This document shows, one piece after another, positions 38,137 through 46,094 of a DNA stretch of 47,679 bases; the stretch's first letter is position 1, and every line of letters starts with the position of its first letter. Source of the stretch: Hyphomicrobiales bacterium (lineage in GTDB: Bacteria; Pseudomonadota; Alphaproteobacteria; Rhizobiales; Beijerinckiaceae); NCBI GenBank assembly GCA_025362655.1, contig JANYFM010000219.1, positions 1 to 47,679 of the forward strand, in the 5' to 3' direction. The notes under the pieces are model-generated. The model made no database searches. It was given only the letters and a program-made list of their open reading frames with translations, and was not told the origin of the DNA. Both the position numbers and the translations under genes were made by a program.

Positions 38137-38297
38137 GGCTTAAATTGCGCGCGGGGTCTTTCCGGCCTGTCGTTCATCAATCCATGTTTTCACGGCTGAT
38201 TTTCAATTGATATGGAAATTTGCGTATCGTCCCGTCCCCCTATCCCCGCCGCCTCCAACCCTCTATCGAGGCGGCTCCCCGAAACCCGGAACAGCCC

Positions 38298-39320
38298 ATG
38301 CCCGCCTCCGGCCTTCCCTTTGATGATATCCGCGCGCTGTTCGCGCAATTGCCGCCGGCGTCCGACACCTGCGCCGCCGACGCGCGCGAGCGCGGCCGCG
38401 AGCTGACCAAGCCGCTCGGCTCGCTCGGCCGCTTGGAGGAAATCGTTGAATGGCTGGCCGCCTGGCAGGGGCGCTCGCGTCCCGCGATTGACCGCCCGCT
38501 GGTGGCGGTGTTTGCTGCCAATCACGGCGTCGCCGCGCAGGGCGTGTCGGCTTATCCGCAAGCGGTGACGCGCGCCATGATGGAGAACTTCGCCGCCGGC
38601 GGCGCGGCGATCAACCAGATTTGCGCGACGTTTGGGCTGGGCCTGAAAGTCTTCGAGCTGGCGCTCGACATTCCCACCGGCGATATCACGGAAGGCCCCG
38701 CTTTTGACGAGGCCGCCTGCGCCGCCACCATCGCGTTCGGGATGGAGGCGGTGGCGGGCGGCACGGACCTTCTGTGCCTCGGCGAAATGGGCATCGGCAA
38801 CACCACCGTCGCCGCCGCGATTTACCACGGGCTCTACGGCGGCAAAGCCGCCGACTGGACCGGGCGCGGCACAGGCGTTGATGACGCCGGGCTCAAGCGC
38901 AAAACCGCGGCGGTGGAAAAAGCGGTGACGCTGCACCGCGCCCATCTCGGCGATCCCCTGGAGCTGCTGCGCCGCCTCGGCGGGCGCGAAATCGCGGCGA
39001 TGCTGGGCGCGATACTGGCCGCGCGCATGGAGCGCGTGCCGGTGATCCTTGACGGCTATGTTGTCACGGCGGCGGCGGCGATCCTGCACGCCATCGACCC
39101 CGCCAGCATTGATCACTGTCTCGCCGCGCATGTGTCGGCGGAGGGTGCCCATGCCGAAGTCCTGCGCCGCCTCGGCAAAAAACCGCTGCTCGATCTCGGC
39201 CTGCGGCTGGGCGAGGGCAGCGGCGCGGCGCTGGCGGCGGGAATCGTCAAGGCTGCGCTCGCCTGCCACGCCGACATGGCGACCTTCGCGCAGGCGCAGG
39301 TGCCGGGAAAGGCGAATTAG
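38298..39320 (+). CDS. cobT: Nicotinate-nucleotide--dimethylbenzimidazole phosphoribosyltransferase
   Basis: LTKPLGSLGRLEEI, FAANHGVAAQGVSAYPQAVTRAMMENFAAGGAAINQI, LGEMGIGNTTVAAAI. Confidence 0.94.
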   Translation: MPASGLPFDDIRALFAQLPPASDTCAADARERGRELTKPLGSLGRLEEIVEWLAAWQGRSRPAIDRPLVAVFAANHGVAAQGVSAYPQAVTRAMMENFAAGGAAINQICATFGLGLKVFELALDIPTGDITEGPAFDEAACAATIAFGMEAVAGGTDLLCLGEMGIGNTTVAAAIYHGLYGGKAADWTGRGTGVDDAGLKRKTAAVEKAVTLHRAHLGDPLELLRRLGGREIAAMLGAILAARMERVPVILDGYVVTAAAAILHAIDPASIDHCLAAHVSAEGAHAEVLRRLGKKPLLDLGLRLGEGSGAALAAGIVKAALACHADMATFAQAQVPGKAN

Positions 39321-39372
39321 GGCGGGCGGGGAGGGGGCGCGCCTTTTGGCGACGTGCGCCGGCGCGCTCCAT

Positions 39373-40914
39373 CTACCGTCCCTCCACCAGTCTCCTCGCG
39401 TCATCGCGCATCGCCTTTCGCGAGGCCTCGCGGATATAACTCATGTGCCCGCCGGGATAGACGGCCAGTTTCAAGCGCTCCGGCGCGCCGAAATCCGGGA
39501 TCTGGTCGAGCACCATTTTGCTTTCGAAATAGGGCGTGACGATATCCGTCAGCCCGTGCGTGATCAGCACGCGAAAGCGCGGATCGAGCGCGAGATCGCG
39601 GCGCAGATCGCTTACCGCCTCGGCGCCGGCACGCCCTTCCCACTGGCGTCCCGCCTGATCGTTGCGGAAGAGGTAGCGCCCGTTCTCGACATTCCAATTC
39701 AGCTTTTGTTTGTAAAGATCGGTCATCGCCGCCGAGATCGGCGCGTGCAGGCCGTTCAGCAACTGGTCGTCGCCGAAGTTTTGCTGCGAATAGGGGTTGG
39801 AATTCAGCCCGGTGACATTGGTGTCGTATAAGCTCGACACCCGCCCTTCCGCGCGGTTGATTTCGCGGGCAAAGACATTGGCGGGCACGCGCCCCGCATA
39901 GCGTTCAACGATCACCGGACGCAGCCCCGTCAGCTCGGACACCCGCTGTGTCAAACGCGCTTTGGCCTCTTTGTCGTTGATGCCTTTCACGACATCGGCG
40001 AGATACCCGCCGGCGGCGTAGTCTTCAACATCCTTAAGCGAGTCGCGGGTGATCGGCCCCTTCCGCTCGCGCAGCGTAGCGGCATAGGCGGGCAGGCGCG
40101 CGACATCGTTGAACAGCGAGCCGCCCGCGTCAAACCGGCGGAAATCCAGCACCGGCGAAATCAGGATCAGCCCGTCGACGCCGACGCCCTGATCGGTTTG
40201 CAAAATCCGCGCGATTTTGGGCGCGCGGAAGCCGCCGTAACTCTCCCCGGCGATGAATTTCGGCGACACGCCGCGCCCGTTGGCCTCGACCCAGCGGCGG
40301 ATCGTCACCGCCAGCGAATTAATGTCGCCGTTGACGCTCCAGAAGGATTTGCGCACGTCATCATTGCCGAGAATGCGGCTGTAGCCAGTGCCGGCGGGAT
40401 CGAGAAACACCAGATCGGTGAACGCAAGCCAGCTATCGGGATTTTCGCTGACCGCGGGCGGCGCGGAAGGCGAGGCGGCCGCGCCGTCCATCGGCAGGCG
40501 CCAAGGCCCGAGCGCGCCCAGATTGAGCCAGCCCGATGCGTAGCCGGGGCCGCCGTTCATGGCAAAAGTCACGGGACGCGCGCGCGTCTCCTCGGCGTCC
40601 ATTTTGAACGCGATATAGGCGATGTCGGCCTGCGCCGCGCCGGTCTGCGCGTCCGAGAGGCGGATCGTTCCCGCCGTCGCGGTGAAATCGCGGACGACGC
40701 CGGCGAGGGTGATTTTGTGTTTCGTCACGGCATCGGCGGGCAGGGGGCGCAGGCCCTCGGCGGCGGCCGGTCGCGGCGTGTCCGGCGTTTGCCCGCGCTG
40801 GGTTTGGGCGCGCGGACCGGCAGGCGCGCCTGGCGGGGCCTCCTGCGCCATTGCGGCGGCAAGGCCGAGCCCGAGGATCAACGCGCCGGGAAGTCCGAAT
40901 ATTCGCAGTTTCAT
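39373..40914 (-). CDS. S10-family serine carboxypeptidase-like protein, secreted
   Basis: GESYGG nucleophile motif, NGGPGYASG oxyanion region, THGLTDIVTPY (Asp), YPGGHMSY (His); signal peptide. Confidence 0.9.
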   Translation of the reverse strand: MKLRIFGLPGALILGLGLAAAMAQEAPPGAPAGPRAQTQRGQTPDTPRPAAAEGLRPLPADAVTKHKITLAGVVRDFTATAGTIRLSDAQTGAAQADIAYIAFKMDAEETRARPVTFAMNGGPGYASGWLNLGALGPWRLPMDGAAASPSAPPAVSENPDSWLAFTDLVFLDPAGTGYSRILGNDDVRKSFWSVNGDINSLAVTIRRWVEANGRGVSPKFIAGESYGGFRAPKIARILQTDQGVGVDGLILISPVLDFRRFDAGGSLFNDVARLPAYAATLRERKGPITRDSLKDVEDYAAGGYLADVVKGINDKEAKARLTQRVSELTGLRPVIVERYAGRVPANVFAREINRAEGRVSSLYDTNVTGLNSNPYSQQNFGDDQLLNGLHAPISAAMTDLYKQKLNWNVENGRYLFRNDQAGRQWEGRAGAEAVSDLRRDLALDPRFRVLITHGLTDIVTPYFESKMVLDQIPDFGAPERLKLAVYPGGHMSYIREASRKAMRDDARRLVEGR

Positions 40915-40971
40915 CGTGGTTGGCTCCGCCGCCGGGATGCCTTCCAGCATAGAGCGGATCGCCATGCCAAA

Positions 40972-42531
40972 CTAGGCCGCGCTGCGTCCGGCGCGCAGCG
41001 AGCGGCGCCTTGGCTGCGGCGGCTGCGCGGTTTCGCCGTCCAACTGGGGCAGGGCGTTCATCACCCGCTCCGGCGGCAGCACGATGATGGCTTCCGTGCC
41101 GGCGCGGACTTCGGATTTCAGCGTCAGCGTTCCCCCGTGCAGTTCAACGAGGCCCTTGACGATGGGCAGACCGAGGCCGCTGCCCTCCTCGGCGTTTTTC
41201 TGGGCAAGGGCGCCGCGCCCGAAGGACGACATGATCGTTGGAATTTCCTCCGGCGGTATGCCGGGGCCGTTGTCGCGGATGGACAGGTATTGCCCGCCCG
41301 AGGCGGTCCAGCCCACCTTGATCATGATCGCGCCGCCCTGCGGAGTGAATTTGATCGCGTTGGTCAGCAGGTTCAGGGTGATTTGCCGCAGCGCCCGCTC
41401 GTCGGCCCAGATTCGCGGCAAATCCGCCTCGATGGCTTCGCTGACAATGATATCGCGGCTCTTGGCGCGCAGGCTCAGCAGGTGCCGGCATTCCTCGACG
41501 ACATGCGCGAAGGAGACCGATTCCTCGCGCAGTTCGTAGCGCCCCGCCTCAACCCGCGAGAGGTCGAGGATTTCATTGATCAGCATCAGCAGTTGCTGGC
41601 CGCTGGAATGAATGTCGCTGGAATATTCCTTGTAGGCGGGCACCGCATGCGCGCCGAACAATTCGCCTTTCAGCACCTCGGAAAACCCCAGAATGGCGTT
41701 GAGCGGCGTGCGCAATTCATGGCTCATGGTCGCCAGAAACTTCGATTTGGCGAGATTGGCCTCCTCGGCGCGGCGGCGCGCTTCGTCGGAATTGGCTTTC
41801 GATTGCTCGATTTCGACAATCAGCGCCTCTTTTTCCATGCTCAGCGCCAGCGTGTCGAGCGATGTCGAATAGAGGCGCTTGGCCAGCACGACGAAATACA
41901 GCAGCGCTCCGCCCGCCATGATCGACAGCGACAGGTTTTGAAAACCGTCCCACGGCGCCATGAACATGGCGACCGCGATCATCAGGGGAATGAGGCCGGC
42001 ATGGACGGCGGCGGGAATCGCCGCGCAGGTCATCGCCGTCATCGCCGCGATAAGCAGCAGCGCGAACAGCACAAAAGTGCGCGCGGTGGGATTCGGATCG
42101 TCAAGCAGCAGCACCACGATCATCGCCCAGAGCGCGCCCGACAGCGCCTCGGCCAGCGTGAACCGCCGCCGCCAGGCCCGCACATCGACCTCGGGTTCAG
42201 GCAACTTCAGAAAACGCGCCGCAAAACTATGGCTCAAGGCAAGGCCCACCGCCACCAATGACAGCCAGAACAGCACCGAGGCCCGCTCAACCCAGAGACA
42301 AGCGCCCGCCGCCACCGCCAGCGCCAGCATGACCATGGCGGGTGTCGAGCCGGCCTGGCCCTGCGCGTGGAGCCGCAGCAGTTCGACATCAAAAATCCGC
42401 GATCCCGTGCCGGAGGAAGTCAGTTTTTCCCGGGTTTCGCGCACTTTAAAAGCGAGTTTGCGCCGCTGCGAGGCGGTGCGCGGGTCCGGCCCGCGCCCGC
42501 GCTCGATCATTTCTGCGGTGACTTCGCTCAC
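40972..42531 (-). CDS. Membrane sensor histidine kinase
   Basis: LATMSHELRTPLNAILGFSEVLKGELFG, NLLTNAIKFTP, GSGLGLPIVKGL; multi-TM N-terminus. Start uncertain (GTG 42531 or ATG 42510). Confidence 0.88.
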   Translation of the reverse strand: MSEVTAEMIERGRGPDPRTASQRRKLAFKVRETREKLTSSGTGSRIFDVELLRLHAQGQAGSTPAMVMLALAVAAGACLWVERASVLFWLSLVAVGLALSHSFAARFLKLPEPEVDVRAWRRRFTLAEALSGALWAMIVVLLLDDPNPTARTFVLFALLLIAAMTAMTCAAIPAAVHAGLIPLMIAVAMFMAPWDGFQNLSLSIMAGGALLYFVVLAKRLYSTSLDTLALSMEKEALIVEIEQSKANSDEARRRAEEANLAKSKFLATMSHELRTPLNAILGFSEVLKGELFGAHAVPAYKEYSSDIHSSGQQLLMLINEILDLSRVEAGRYELREESVSFAHVVEECRHLLSLRAKSRDIIVSEAIEADLPRIWADERALRQITLNLLTNAIKFTPQGGAIMIKVGWTASGGQYLSIRDNGPGIPPEEIPTIMSSFGRGALAQKNAEEGSGLGLPIVKGLVELHGGTLTLKSEVRAGTEAIIVLPPERVMNALPQLDGETAQPPQPRRRSLRAGRSAA

Positions 42532-42878
42532 AGGCAACCCGGACTCAACGCGTCGATGATGGGAAACGCGGAACAAACATGGGCTTGTAAACCTTAATAT
42601 TCGCCTCACGCGGGCGGTGAGAACGCCCCGCCCGGCCTGTTCGCCGGGTGCGAAAACGCACGGCGGAGCCGGCGTCCCCGCGGTACGAGGGCTCAAGCGG
42701 GCGGTCTATCCCGCGCGCCGCCAGGTTCCGCGAGAAAGCCGGTATTCACAGGTTTTCTTGCGCCCGGACCCGCCAAAGGCTATGGGACTGCGCCGCCTGC
42801 CGGCCCGCCGAACGCGTGGCGCCGCATTTTGCAGTCCGGCCCGATTTGAAATATGCGGACGGCTTGCGAGACATTGCC

Positions 42879-43622
42879 ATGAAGTTAACGATTGTGGGAT
42901 GCGGGGACGCTTGGGGCACCAATGGGCGCAGCCACACCTGTTTCCGTCTGGACGCCGGCGGACGCTGCGTGCTCGTGGATTTCGGCGCCTCGGCGATTGT
43001 CGCCTGGCACAAGATGGGCTTTGACCTCCTCCACATCGACGCTGTCGTGATCTCGCATCTGCATGGTGATCATTTCGGCGGGCTGCCCTTTCTGCTGCTG
43101 CAAAGCCAGTTTGAAGTGCGCCGAACCCAGCCTCTGCTGATCGTCGGTCCGCCGGGATTGCGGGCGCGGCTGGAGCAGGCGATCGAGGTGTTTTTTCCCG
43201 GCATCCCCATCCACGGGTGGCGGTTCGACTGGCGGGTCGAGGAAATCGAGCCGGGATCGCGGATGGACGTCGCCGGCCTCGCGCTGGAGACGACGCGGGT
43301 GGTGCATCAGTCCGGCGGCCCTTCAACCGGCGTCCGCTTGGCCGGCGGCGGCAAGACCTTTGCTTATTCCGGGGATTCCGAATGGACGCCGGCGCTGTCG
43401 CAAATAGCCGCGGGCGCGGATTTCTTCATTGTCGAATGCTATTCGGGCGGGCGTTCCGTGCCCGGCCATCTAAGCTGGCCGGAACTGCGGGCGCACCTGC
43501 CCGATCTTAAGGCCAAGCGCATCGCCGTGACCCATATGAGCGACAGTTCGCTGGCGAGGACTGGCGAATTTGAGGCTTCCGGCGTCATTGTCCTCGACGA
43601 TGGCCTTGTCTTCGACATCTGA
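42879..43622 (+). CDS. MBL-fold metallo-hydrolase (RNase Z-like)
   Basis: SHLHGDHFGGLPFLL zinc motif, AYSGDSEWTP, VTHMS. Confidence 0.9.
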   Translation: MKLTIVGCGDAWGTNGRSHTCFRLDAGGRCVLVDFGASAIVAWHKMGFDLLHIDAVVISHLHGDHFGGLPFLLLQSQFEVRRTQPLLIVGPPGLRARLEQAIEVFFPGIPIHGWRFDWRVEEIEPGSRMDVAGLALETTRVVHQSGGPSTGVRLAGGGKTFAYSGDSEWTPALSQIAAGADFFIVECYSGGRSVPGHLSWPELRAHLPDLKAKRIAVTHMSDSSLARTGEFEASGVIVLDDGLVFDI

Positions 43623-44244
43623 CGCAAAGCTGGCGGAACTGGCAGCGCGCATCCGCGCCTGCCGCTTATGCGTGGCGGATCCAACGGGCGCGCCCCTGCC
43701 GCATGAGCCAAGGCCGGTGCTGCGCGTCTCCTCAACGGCGCGGCTGCTGATCGCCGGCCAGGCGCCGGGTATCCGCGTTCATAAATCCGGCTTGCCCTTC
43801 ACTGACCCCTCCGGCGACCGGCTCCGCCGGTGGATGGGGATCGACGAGGCCGCCTTTTACGACGAAAGCCGCGTTGCCATTGTTCCCATGGGATTTTGCT
43901 TTCCCGGCTGGGACAAAAACAAGGGCGATCTGCCGCCGCGCCGCGAGTGCCGCGCCGCCTGGCACGACGCGCTGATGGCGGCGATGCCGGCGGTTGAAAC
44001 CATTCTCGCCATCGGCGTCCACGCGCAGGATTATCATTTCACCCGCCTCGGGCTTGCGCGGCGCAAAGGCGGGGGCGTGACCGAACTTGTCCGCCGTTTT
44101 GCCGATTTCGCGCAAGCAAGGCCCCGCGTTTTTCCGCTGCCGCACCCCTCCTGGCGCAACAGCGGCTGGCTGAAGAAAAACCCATGGTTTGAGGCGGAGG
44201 TTTTGCCCGCTGTCAGGCAGGCTGTCGAGCGCGCGATGGCGTGA
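43600..44244 (+). CDS. Uracil-DNA glycosylase superfamily protein (COG1573-like, divergent motif A)
   Basis: CRLC near N-terminus, LLIAGQAPGIRVHKSGLPFTDPSGDRLRRWMGI, FCFPGW...PRREC, LPHPSWRN. Overlaps the MBL gene by 23 nt. Confidence 0.82.
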   Translation: MALSSTSDAKLAELAARIRACRLCVADPTGAPLPHEPRPVLRVSSTARLLIAGQAPGIRVHKSGLPFTDPSGDRLRRWMGIDEAAFYDESRVAIVPMGFCFPGWDKNKGDLPPRRECRAAWHDALMAAMPAVETILAIGVHAQDYHFTRLGLARRKGGGVTELVRRFADFAQARPRVFPLPHPSWRNSGWLKKNPWFEAEVLPAVRQAVERAMA

Positions 44245-44247
44245 ATC

Positions 44248-45843
44248 TCACCCGCGCCCGAGCTCCGATTCGTCCCAATAGCCGATCAGCACGCCTTGGG
44301 ACGCCTCTTTGCCGGTGCGCCTCGCGATCTCCTCGTCGCTGATCGTGGTGCGCTGGCGCCGGCGCGTCGCCCATTCGAACAGATGCTCCCGCATTTGATC
44401 CCGTATCGCTTTGCATCGGGGGTCGCGCCCGCGGTCGATGAATTCATGCGGGTCTTCGAGGCGGTCATACAGCATCGGCGGGAAGCCGGGCGCGTCGATA
44501 TAGGTCCAGCGCTCGTCCGCGACCATGGTGAGATGGCAGTCGCGGATCGGAATTTTGTAATCGATCCGGGCCAGGCGGTAGCTGAAGTCATATTCGCTGA
44601 TCACATAGCGGCGCCAGTCTTTCGGTCTGTCGCCGCGCAGCAGCGGCATCAGGGAGCGCCCTTCAAGCTGGTGGCCGGGAACGCTTCCGCCGACGGCTTC
44701 GATGAACGTCGGCGCGAGGTCGATCATTTCAACAAGATCTTCGCGGGTTTGGCCGCGCGTCGCGTCGGCGGCCCCGTCGGGATCGACGATGATCATCGGC
44801 ACCCGCACGCACATGTCATGGAACAATTCCTTCTCGCCCAGCCAGTGATCGCCGAGATAATCGCCGTGATCGGAGGTGAAAACGATCATCGTGTCCTCAA
44901 GGCGGCCCTTTTTTTCGAGAAACTCCATCAGCCGGCCGATCTGATCATCGATCTGCTTGATCAGCCCCATGTAAACGGGGATCACGGTTTCCCGCGTCTC
45001 TCCCTGCGAGAAGGCGCGCGAGACCCGCTCGGCGACGAAGGATTTGTAAATCGGGTGCGGATCGGCAAGCTCAGCCTGCGAGCGGACCGGCGCGATGACA
45101 TCCCCGCGGCCATAGAGATTGTGATACGGCGCGGGCGCGATATAGGGCCAGTGCGGCTTAATGTAGGACAGATGCAGGCACCATGGCTTTTCGCCGGTCT
45201 CCTCGATGAACTCCATCGCCCGCTCCGTGACGAACGGCGATTCGGAATCCTCCTCTTTGACCCTCGCCGGCCTGCCCGCGTGGCGCATGAAAAAGCCGGA
45301 AACGATTTTTCCCTCTTCATCGAGGCCGCTGTTGGCCCAGCGGGCCCAAGGGTTCGGCCCGTCGTAGCCTTTCTCCGCGAGCCAATCATTATAGCCGGGG
45401 GAGCCGTGCGGGCCGTCGGGATGGACACCGTCGAACCTCTCGTAGGGCTCGAATCCGCATTGCGAGACATGCACGCCGATGATGGATTCCGGATCAATGC
45501 CGAGCCGCGCCATGCCCTCCGCGTCGGGTGTCATATGAGTCTTGCCGCTCAGCGCGACGCGCAGGCCGAGGGAGCGCAGATGATCGCCCAGCGTTTTTTC
45601 CCCCGCCTTCAGCGGAATGCCGTTCCATGTCGCGCCGTGCGACATCACGTAACGGCCCGTGTAGGCGCTCATTCTGGAGGGGCCGCAGATCGGCGATTGC
45701 ACATAGGCGCGCTTGAACCGCGCGCCGCGCGCGGCCAGGGCGTCGATGTGCGGCGTCGACAGTTTGGGATGGCCCAGACACGACAGGTAATCATTGCGCA
45801 ATTGATCGCACATGATGAAAAGAATGTTGCGGGTCTTGGGCAC
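44248..45843 (-). CDS. Sulfatase / phosphonate-monoester-hydrolase-like alkaline-phosphatase superfamily enzyme
   Basis: ILFIMCDQLRNDYLSCLGHP, SPICGPSRMSAYTGR formylglycine motif (C-x-P-S-R), FTSDHGDYLGDH. Confidence 0.9.
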   Translation of the reverse strand: MPKTRNILFIMCDQLRNDYLSCLGHPKLSTPHIDALAARGARFKRAYVQSPICGPSRMSAYTGRYVMSHGATWNGIPLKAGEKTLGDHLRSLGLRVALSGKTHMTPDAEGMARLGIDPESIIGVHVSQCGFEPYERFDGVHPDGPHGSPGYNDWLAEKGYDGPNPWARWANSGLDEEGKIVSGFFMRHAGRPARVKEEDSESPFVTERAMEFIEETGEKPWCLHLSYIKPHWPYIAPAPYHNLYGRGDVIAPVRSQAELADPHPIYKSFVAERVSRAFSQGETRETVIPVYMGLIKQIDDQIGRLMEFLEKKGRLEDTMIVFTSDHGDYLGDHWLGEKELFHDMCVRVPMIIVDPDGAADATRGQTREDLVEMIDLAPTFIEAVGGSVPGHQLEGRSLMPLLRGDRPKDWRRYVISEYDFSYRLARIDYKIPIRDCHLTMVADERWTYIDAPGFPPMLYDRLEDPHEFIDRGRDPRCKAIRDQMREHLFEWATRRRQRTTISDEEIARRTGKEASQGVLIGYWDESELGRG

Positions 45844-46028
45844 GCGGCGTTCTCCGGGTTCAATTTTTCACGGGCGCGCCGCCTCTTCGGAGGCAAGCCG
45901 CGCGATAATCCGCCGCGCGTGAGCGCCCGCGGCGTCCGACTGGATTTGCACCAGCGGCTCCCGCAATCCGAATTTAACGCCTGCGGCCGGTGGATGGCAA
46001 ACATAGCAGGCTGGCAGCCGCGATTATC

Positions 46029-46047
46029 GTTCAGCCCTTGTTCAGCC
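46029..46047. promoter_or_regulatory. Direct repeat GTTCAGCC-ctt-GTTCAGCC upstream of the caspase-fold gene
   Basis: Two identical 8-mers at 11-bp spacing, about 48 bp upstream of ATG 46095. Confidence 0.4.
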
Positions 46048-46094
46048 ACAATAGCCGCATCCTGTGGCGCTGGGATTGAAACCGGGGATTTTGG

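Noticed and set aside
37541-38297. Cobalamin riboswitch near cobS/cobT
   Set aside because: I could not identify the conserved B12-box or the expected leader length in these short intergenic gaps.
40198-42261. 687-aa plus-strand ORF
   Set aside because: Spans antisense of two unrelated clear genes (S10 peptidase and histidine kinase), so not a real gene.
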